11,570 nt of DNA from positions 1 through 11,570 of the forward strand of contig JAAXHZ010000325.1 in assembly GCA_012270625.1 (NCBI GenBank). Reading direction: 5' to 3'. Made by a program: the position numbers and the translations under genes. This DNA comes from Dehalococcoidia bacterium (GTDB lineage Bacteria; Chloroflexota; Dehalococcoidia; SAR202; UBA11138). Positions 6,597 to 11,570 of this stretch are shown here, one piece after another. The notes under the pieces are model-generated. The model was given only the letters and a program-made list of their open reading frames with translations. It was not told where the DNA came from and did not search any database. The first letter of the stretch is position 1. Each line of letters opens with the position of its first letter.

Positions 6597-8015
6597 ATGG
6601 CTGACGAGCTGCTGTACAAGTCGATACGAGAACTGGCTAGCATGATTCGAGAGGGTCAGGTGTCGGCAGTCGAGGTAACCGAGTCCTTTCTGGCTCGCCT
6701 CGATGAACTGGGTCCGACGTATAACTCGGTCGTCACACTAACCGGTGAGAGGGCGCTGAAGACAGCTCGCCGGGCGGATTCCGAAATTGCGGCCGGTGAA
6801 GAGGACCGTCTGCTTCGCGGCATCCCGTGGGGCGCGAAAGACCTCCTGGCGACCTCCGGCGGCATCCCTACGACATGGGGAGCAGAGCCGCTGCGGGAAC
6901 AGACATTCGACTATGACGCGACTGTTGTCACCAGATTGGAAGCGGCCGGCGCCCCATTGGCGGCCAAGGTCGCCATGATCGAGCTGGCGGGCGGTATGGG
7001 CTACAACCAGCCGAACGCATCTCTTACTGGGCCTCCTCGCAATCCTTGGAACAGAGACAGGTGGACGGGTGGATCGTCCAGCGGGTCCGGGGCGGCGGTC
7101 GCGGCCGGGCTCGTTCCGTTCGCAATCGGCTCGGAGACGTGGGGATCGATACTGTCGCCGTCCAACAACTGTGGGCTTTCCGGTCTCCGCCCGACCTACG
7201 GACGTGTGAGCAGGTCGGGAGCGATGGCGCTGTGCTGGACGCTCGACAAGCTCGGTCCGCTGTGCCTGACCGCTGACGACTGCGGCATAGTCCTGGAGGC
7301 GATAGCCGGGCCTGATCCTGCCGACCCCACCACGTATCCGCGCGAGTTCAGCTACGACACAACACTCGACTCAAGTCGAGTGGGCGGGAAATTCAAGCTA
7401 GGAGTGCCCAAGGACGTCACGGAGGGGGCGCAGGACGCTGTAAAGGCGAATTTCGAGGCTGCTCTAGACGCGCTGTCCGATGTGGTTGAGGTCGAGGAAG
7501 TGGCTCTTCCCGAACTGCCCTACATTGAGATAGTCAGGACTATACTCATGGTAGAAGCAGCCAGCGCGTTCGAGGACTTCCTGGGAGAAGGCGGACCCCA
7601 GAAGCTGACCGCGCCTGAAGATCACTACGGGCCGTATGCGAGGACCGCGATCCTCGCCACGGACTATGTACGTGCACTCAGGCTGCGCGGTGTCATGGCT
7701 AGGCAGGTGGATGAGGTGATGTCCGGGTACGACGCGTTCGCGGCTCCGACATCTCTGACCACCGCAACTCCCATAGACCAGCAGTTCAGGCGAAACACCA
7801 GCGGCCCCGGTGACATCGTCGGGGCGATTGGCAATGGGTGTGGTCTGCCATCACAGTCCGTCCCAAGTGGGTTCGACTCCGACGGACTCCCGACTGGGGT
7901 TCAATTTATGGCGCGAGCTTACGACGAAAACATCTGTATCGCTCTCGGCAAGGCATACCAGGAGCGGACAGACTGGCATAAACAGCGCCCAGCCGATCTT
8001 GTACCTGCGAGGTAA
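6597..8015 (+). CDS. Amidase-signature family hydrolase
   Basis: This 472-residue enzyme of the amidase signature family hydrolyses a carboxamide, releasing ammonia or an amine. The Ser-cisSer-Lys triad is complete: Lys81 (GIPWGAKDLLAT), cis-Ser160 (TGGSSSGSGAA) and nucleophile Ser184 (GSETWGSILSPS). The 24-residue spacing between the two serines is the same as in fatty acid amide hydrolase. The glycine before the nucleophile pair, usually GGS, is Trp182 here (TWGS), a substitution I associate with a bacterial subgroup that also has SPS.NCGLSGLRPT. I chose the ATG at 6597 because AGGGG (6584-6588) is 8 bases upstream; a GTG at 6588 would overlap that site and the preceding gene. It is cytoplasmic, with no signal peptide. 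It is preceded by the GatC/AtzG-like gene and followed 4 bases later by the S51 peptidase. The substrate is unknown. Confidence 0.93.
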   Translation: MADELLYKSIRELASMIREGQVSAVEVTESFLARLDELGPTYNSVVTLTGERALKTARRADSEIAAGEEDRLLRGIPWGAKDLLATSGGIPTTWGAEPLREQTFDYDATVVTRLEAAGAPLAAKVAMIELAGGMGYNQPNASLTGPPRNPWNRDRWTGGSSSGSGAAVAAGLVPFAIGSETWGSILSPSNNCGLSGLRPTYGRVSRSGAMALCWTLDKLGPLCLTADDCGIVLEAIAGPDPADPTTYPREFSYDTTLDSSRVGGKFKLGVPKDVTEGAQDAVKANFEAALDALSDVVEVEEVALPELPYIEIVRTILMVEAASAFEDFLGEGGPQKLTAPEDHYGPYARTAILATDYVRALRLRGVMARQVDEVMSGYDAFAAPTSLTTATPIDQQFRRNTSGPGDIVGAIGNGCGLPSQSVPSGFDSDGLPTGVQFMARAYDENICIALGKAYQERTDWHKQRPADLVPAR

Positions 8016-8019
8016 TCAT

Positions 8020-8769
8020 ATGGGCAGCATCGTCGCAATAGGTGGAGGGGACGTCAGCATGCTGGCAACGCAGCCGATCGACGCTGAGATCATCGGGCTG
8101 ACGGGTTTATCGAGTCCAAACGCGCTGTTCATTCCGACAGCTAGCAGCGACTCAGTGGAGCGCTGGCAAGGATTCGACGGGGCGTATCGCGAAAACTATG
8201 GGTGCCAAACCGACGTTTTGTACCTGCTTGGTCAAGCGCCTTCCCATGAAGCAATAGCCGCAAAGATAGATTGGGCGGACGTAATCTACGTCGGGGGTGG
8301 GAATACCCTCAAGATGATGCGTCGCTGGCGGCTGCTCGGTGTCGACGATCTACTCAGATCAGCCCATGCACGAGGCGCGGTTCTGTGTGGCGTGAGTGCG
8401 GGAGCGATCTGCTGGTTCGACCGGGGGCACAGCGACTCCATGTCGTTTTACAGTCCCGACGACTGGAGCTACATCGCTGTCACGGGCATGGGCCTTCTGA
8501 GCGGACTTGCCTGCCCTCACTACAACGGGGACACCGGAGGCGTGCCGAGAAGGCAGGACTTCCACGACATGCTGATACGAAAGGGCGGGGACGGCCTGGC
8601 CATCGACAACGACTGCGCCGTCGCGTTCACCGAAGATGGGTACAGAGTGATCGCTGCAGGTCCCGGCGTCGGCGCCTACTCGCTCTACGTTCAACGTGGG
8701 GCGGTCGTTGAGCGCACTCTGCCGCTTTTGTCTCACCATCTCCCAATGCAATCCCTCTATGAAAGGTAA
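8020..8769 (+). CDS. Peptidase S51 family serine hydrolase (PepE/cyanophycinase-like)
   Basis: This 249-residue protein has the S51 fold of aspartyl dipeptidase PepE and cyanophycinase. It opens with GSIVAIGGGDV, has IPTASSDS (38-45), the VGGGNT loop (91-96) and the nucleophile elbow GVSAGAICW with Ser126. H167 in CPHYNGDTG is the probable catalytic histidine. The third triad member is not clear. The start is the ATG at 8020, 7 bases after a GAGG ribosome site and 4 bases after the amidase stop; longer in-frame versions would overlap the amidase heavily. Length fits PepE-like intracellular dipeptidases better than secreted cyanophycinases, and no signal peptide is seen. Known members cut after Asp or release beta-Asp-Arg. 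Its place between an amidase and a deacylase suggests use on a peptide-like compound. Confidence 0.88.
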   Translation: MGSIVAIGGGDVSMLATQPIDAEIIGLTGLSSPNALFIPTASSDSVERWQGFDGAYRENYGCQTDVLYLLGQAPSHEAIAAKIDWADVIYVGGGNTLKMMRRWRLLGVDDLLRSAHARGAVLCGVSAGAICWFDRGHSDSMSFYSPDDWSYIAVTGMGLLSGLACPHYNGDTGGVPRRQDFHDMLIRKGGDGLAIDNDCAVAFTEDGYRVIAAGPGVGAYSLYVQRGAVVERTLPLLSHHLPMQSLYER

Positions 8770-8774
8770 TGTCA

Positions 8775-10142
8775 ATGTCTCACAGTCTCGTCATCAAAGG
8801 CGGCAGGGTAATCGACCCAGAGTCGGGTCTTGACGCAATCCGAAACGTCGGAGTGACAGGTGACCGCATCGAGTCCATAACCGACACGGACCTGGAAGGC
8901 GACGAGATCGTCGATGCCGAGGGCATGGTCGTCGCGCCTGGGTTCATCGACCTTCACTCGCATGGGCAGGACCATGAGAACTATATCGTCCAAGCTCGTG
9001 ACGGTGTAACGACGGCGCTGGAGCTCGAGGTAGGGGCCGGTGGCATCGACGCCTGGTACGAGGAGCGTGAAGGGCGAGCGCTGATTAACTTTGGCGCTAG
9101 CGTGGGGCATATTCCGGTCCGCATGGACGTTATGAAAGATCCCGGCGATTTTCTGCCTGTGGCCGACGCGGCGTTTCGTGAGGCTGCTCCGGACGAGCTT
9201 CGACAAATCAAGGAAGGAGTCGAGACCGGCCTGCGTCGTGGGGCTCTCGCCGTAGGTTTTGGATTGGACTACACGCGCGGATGCTCTCGCTGGGAAGCGA
9301 TCGAGGTCTTCCGAGTCGCTGCCAAGTACGGCGCGTCGTGTCATGTCCACTTGCGAGGCAAGGGTCACCAGGACCCTATGAGCAGCATCGAGGCTGCGGG
9401 CGAAGTGATTGCCGCCTCGGCGATCTCAGGCGCGCCGCTCCACATCGTCCACGTCCAGAGCACAGGACTGCACGCGACAGGGGACACGCTGGGGATGGTA
9501 CAGGGCGCGCGAGACCAGGGTCTGGACGTGACCACTGAGTGCTACCCCTACACTGCCGGGATGACCGCAATCGACTCCGCGCTGTTCAGCGAGGGTTGGG
9601 AGCAGAAGTACGGCATAAGCTACGACAGTCTACAGTGGGCGGACACGGGCGAGCGCCTTACCGCGTCCACATTCGCGGAGTATCGCGAGACCGGGGGTAT
9701 GGTCATCGTTCACTCGACGCCCCAGGACGCCGTGGACACCGCAGTGACGAGTCCTCTTACTGCAATCGCCACCGACGGTTTCCTGCGCAATGGCAAGGGC
9801 CACCCGAGGACTTCCGGGACGTACTCGCTGATTCTCGGTCGCTACGTGCGGGAGCGACGGGCGCTGTCCATGCGCGAGGCGCTTGCAAAGTGCTCACTGA
9901 TGCCAGCTCGAAGGCTGGAGCGCAGGGCGTCAGCGTTTGCCTCCAAGGGGAGGATCAGGCCCGGTATGGATGCCGACATCGTGGTATTCGACGCCGACAG
10001 GGTGATCGATAACTCAACGTACGAGCAGCCGACCTTGCCGCCCACCGGGATAGAGTACGTAATCGTAGGAGGCACGGCTGTCGTGGAGGGTGGGGAAGTT
10101 GTCGAAGGCACTCTCCCTGGGGTCGGTGTAAGGGCAGGCTGA
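8775..10142 (+). CDS. Amidohydrolase, N-acyl-D-amino-acid deacylase-related
   Basis: This amidohydrolase-superfamily metalloenzyme of 455 residues is most like D-aminoacylases and dihydroorotase-type enzymes. After the beta-sandwich start (VIKGGRVIDPESG) come the metal motif APGFIDLHSHG (H61, H63), HVHLRGKGH (H190, H192), PLHIVHVQSTG (H223, H226) and TTECYPYTAG (253-262). The likely catalytic Asp334 is in IATDGFL, followed by GHPRTSGTYSLILGRYVRE (342-360). The closing segment GMDADIVVFD (397-406) is the usual return to the sandwich domain. The metal-binding Cys of D-aminoacylases ('GNCG' region) is absent; the equivalent stretch is TTALELEVGAGG with E83/E85. An ATG at 8769 overlaps the preceding stop (TAATG), but the AAAGG at 8762-8766 fits the ATG at 8775 better (8-base spacer). 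It is the last gene of the operon. Activity on an N-acyl or D-amino-acid compound is plausible but unproven. Confidence 0.85.
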   Translation: MSHSLVIKGGRVIDPESGLDAIRNVGVTGDRIESITDTDLEGDEIVDAEGMVVAPGFIDLHSHGQDHENYIVQARDGVTTALELEVGAGGIDAWYEEREGRALINFGASVGHIPVRMDVMKDPGDFLPVADAAFREAAPDELRQIKEGVETGLRRGALAVGFGLDYTRGCSRWEAIEVFRVAAKYGASCHVHLRGKGHQDPMSSIEAAGEVIAASAISGAPLHIVHVQSTGLHATGDTLGMVQGARDQGLDVTTECYPYTAGMTAIDSALFSEGWEQKYGISYDSLQWADTGERLTASTFAEYRETGGMVIVHSTPQDAVDTAVTSPLTAIATDGFLRNGKGHPRTSGTYSLILGRYVRERRALSMREALAKCSLMPARRLERRASAFASKGRIRPGMDADIVVFDADRVIDNSTYEQPTLPPTGIEYVIVGGTAVVEGGEVVEGTLPGVGVRAG

Positions 10143-10153
10143 CAGCCGTTTTT
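10137..10153 (+). terminator. Possible weak terminator after the deacylase gene
   Basis: GGCT and AGCC (10137-10140 and 10144-10147) form a short hairpin overlapping the TGA stop, followed by G and five Ts (10149-10153). The stem is only 4 bp, so termination would be inefficient. It is the only candidate between the operon and the ilvB promoter. Confidence 0.25.
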
Positions 10154-10189
10154 AGCCCGGATTTTGCCCTGTTTGGGTATTTCTCGCTT

Positions 10190-10219
10190 TTGACACACTT
10201 TCAGGCCAGGTGCTACCAT
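10190..10219 (+). promoter_or_regulatory. Sigma-70-type promoter for the T-box/ilvB transcript
   Basis: A perfect TTGACA (10190-10195) is followed after 18 bases by TACCAT (10214-10219), preceded by TGC (10211-10213), an extended -10. Transcription would begin near 10226, about 26 bases before Stem I of the T-box leader, as expected for a T-box-controlled gene. Confidence 0.7.
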
Positions 10220-10245
10220 TGGTTGCCAGCGTTCCTGAAAAATAA

Positions 10246-10570
10246 TGACAAATGCTACGAATGGGAGTAGTATCTCGGCACACAGGCTGCCAGAGAGCCG
10301 GAGTCAGGTGAAAGTCCGGCGCCGAGAGCCGTTGAGAACTCGCCCAGGAGCATCCTGCCCGAAAGGGGAGCGTGAGAGTGGACGGAACCCCAACCCGTTG
10401 GTTCGGTTGGTCCATCTATCTCAGACACCCGTGTAGGGCCGGACGGGGTGGCGCCGTTACAAAGCCTAAGAGTGGTCTGGAGCGAAGCTCTGGACAACTT
10501 GGGTGGTACCGCGGGGTATCCGTTTGTAGAGAAGATAGGTCCCGTCCCTTGAGTGGACGGGATTTTTTGA
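10246..10570 (+). promoter_or_regulatory. T-box leader (tRNA-sensing riboswitch) of ilvB, probable Leu specifier
   Basis: This roughly 325-base leader senses uncharged tRNA and controls transcription of ilvB. Stem I is closed by ATGCT (10252-10256) with AGCAT (10349-10353) and continues as TCTCGGC (10273-10279) with GCCGAGA (10321-10327). Inside are the conserved AGAGAG (10292-10297) and GGTGAAAGTCCGG elements. The specifier loop on the 3' side of Stem I reads GAGAACTCGCCC, and CTC at 10339-10341 is the likely codon, meaning leucine. Stem III is a 9-bp helix (10475-10483 with 10487-10495). The conserved T-box GGTGGTACCGCG is at 10502-10513; its TGGT would pair with an ACCA tRNA end, matching the A discriminator of tRNA-Leu. 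The terminator follows at 10540-10568. The specifier frame is inference; family membership is near certain. Confidence 0.93.
10540..10568 (+). terminator. T-box-controlled intrinsic terminator
   Basis: TCCCGTCC (10540-10547) pairs with GGACGGGA (10555-10562) across a 7-base loop, followed directly by six Ts (10563-10568). The 5' arm is C-rich and can pair with the G-run of the T-box sequence instead, forming the antiterminator when uncharged tRNA binds. It lies 70 bases before the ilvB start codon. Confidence 0.9.
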
Positions 10571-10638
10571 TATGAGTATATTTCGAATACACAGTTCTTG
10601 GCCGGTGAAGCCGAGAGACCGTGGGAGGTTCGAGTATT

Positions 10639-11570
10639 ATGCGACGCAATGGCGGTCAGATAGTCTGTGAAGCGCTGTTGAGGGAAGGCGTCGACGTAAT
10701 CTTCGGTCTTCCGGGCGGCGCGATTCTGCCTCTGTACCAGATCCTTCCTGAATACCCAGAGCTTCGCCACATCCTCGTTCGTCATGAGCAGGGAGCCGCA
10801 CACGCGGCGGACGGCTATGCACGAGTGACGGGAAGGCCGGGAGTGGCGTGGGCAACGTCAGGCCCGGGCGCAACGAATCTGGTAACTGGGATCGCGACGG
10901 CCCAGATGGACTCGGTGCCTATAGTGGTCATCACCGGACAGGTCGGTCGAGCCGCAATAGGTTCGGACGCCTTCCAGGAGACCGACATCACGGGGATCAC
11001 GCTTCCGATCACCAAGCACAACTACCTGGTGATGCACGCCTCCGAGATTGCCGGGGTCATCAAGGAAGCATTCCATATTGCCAGCACCGGAAGGCCTGGC
11101 CCTGTTCTGGTTGATATTCCGAAGGATGTTTTCACGGAAGAGGTGGATGTGGAATGGCCCGACGAAATTGACCTGCCAGGTTACAAGCCGAATCTGCAAG
11201 GCCATAGCGGGATGATCCGTCGGGCGGCCAACCTCGTGAACGAGGCGGAACGCCCGGTAATTCTCGCGGGTCACGGCGTAATCATTTCTCAGGCCTTCGA
11301 CGAGCTACGGGAGCTAGCCGAGAAGGCGCAGATCCCCGTGATTCCGACCCTACTGGGTATCAGCGGCTTCCCAGATGACCACGTTCTTTGCGTTGGGATG
11401 CCTGGAATGCACGGCATGGCTTACGCCAGCCTGGCGATTGAAGAGGCCGATCTGCTCATCGCATTGGGGATGCGGTTCGATGACCGGATCACCGGGGATA
11501 CGTCTTCTTTCGCGACTGGCTCGAAGAAGATACACGTCGACGTCGATCCTAGTGAGATTGGCAAGAACAT
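10639..11570 (+). CDS. ilvB: Acetolactate synthase, large (catalytic) subunit, N-terminal part
   Basis: This ThDP-dependent enzyme joins two pyruvates to acetolactate, or pyruvate and 2-oxobutyrate to acetohydroxybutyrate: the first common step of valine, leucine and isoleucine synthesis. The window holds 310 complete codons of a family usually near 560-600; the gene runs off the right edge. Visible are the IFGLPGGAILPLY opening (21-33), catalytic Glu50 in VRHEQGAAHAADGYAR, SGPGATN (74-80), and GSDAFQETDI (108-117), whose QETD signature is typical of acetolactate synthases. The central FAD-binding domain begins near residue 180, with GMRFDDRITG following. The ATG at 10639 has a GGGAGG ribosome site with a 10-base spacer. 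The T-box leader with a Leu specifier supports biosynthetic IlvB rather than a catabolic paralogue. A small subunit gene would be expected beyond the window. Confidence 0.95.
   Translation, partial: MRRNGGQIVCEALLREGVDVIFGLPGGAILPLYQILPEYPELRHILVRHEQGAAHAADGYARVTGRPGVAWATSGPGATNLVTGIATAQMDSVPIVVITGQVGRAAIGSDAFQETDITGITLPITKHNYLVMHASEIAGVIKEAFHIASTGRPGPVLVDIPKDVFTEEVDVEWPDEIDLPGYKPNLQGHSGMIRRAANLVNEAERPVILAGHGVIISQAFDELRELAEKAQIPVIPTLLGISGFPDDHVLCVGMPGMHGMAYASLAIEEADLLIALGMRFDDRITGDTSSFATGSKKIHVDVDPSEIGKN

Noticed and set aside
8772..9368. Minus-strand open frame of 198 codons
   Set aside because: It is antisense to the well-supported deacylase-like gene and shows no family pattern or ribosome site.
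10255..10803. Minus-strand open frame of 182 codons across the leader and ilvB start
   Set aside because: It covers the T-box leader and the conserved ilvB N-terminus on the opposite strand, both of which are far better supported.

Overview
The window looks like part of the chromosome of a moderately GC-rich bacterium. The most likely source is a Chloroflexota lineage of the SAR202/Dehalococcoidia type. That is inference from four things: a flavin monooxygenase next to several stand-alone hydrolases, a ThyX thymidylate synthase, a T-box leader on ilvB, and free use of TTG starts. No rRNA or other taxonomic marker is present, so this is a guess. I see no tRNA, rRNA, IS element, CRISPR array or phage gene.

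Left half (1-6285, all on the minus strand). Read in the direction of transcription, the genes are aroE (shikimate dehydrogenase, TTG start), thyX, and then a catabolic series. That series is a luciferase-like flavin monooxygenase with its own good promoter, an HSL-type alpha/beta hydrolase, a fumarylacetoacetate-hydrolase-family protein, a phosphotriesterase/lactonase-family metallohydrolase, and the first codons of what looks like a VOC (glyoxalase/dioxygenase) protein cut by the left edge. Together the enzymes could oxygenate an organic compound and then hydrolyse ester, lactone and C-C bonds; the substrate is unknown. A strong hairpin lies just after the phosphotriesterase-family gene. The 210 bases between it and the VOC gene carry unexplained plus-strand signals.

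Centre right (6386-10142, plus strand). A tightly packed set of four genes diverges from aroE across a 100-base gap. It holds a 69-residue GatC/AtzG-like protein, an amidase-signature hydrolase, a peptidase S51 (PepE-like) serine hydrolase, and an amidohydrolase related to N-acyl-D-amino-acid deacylases. Gaps are 1 to 5 bases, so the genes are almost certainly co-transcribed. Three unrelated folds that all cleave amide or peptide bonds sit in one operon, which suggests a pathway for an unusual peptide, N-acyl amino acid or amide.

Right end (10143-11570, plus strand). A sigma-70-type promoter drives a long T-box leader with a recognisable Stem I, a candidate CUC (Leu) specifier, the conserved T-box sequence and an intrinsic terminator. 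It is followed by ilvB, the acetolactate synthase catalytic subunit, which runs off the right edge. This reads as branched-chain amino acid synthesis controlled by uncharged tRNA-Leu.
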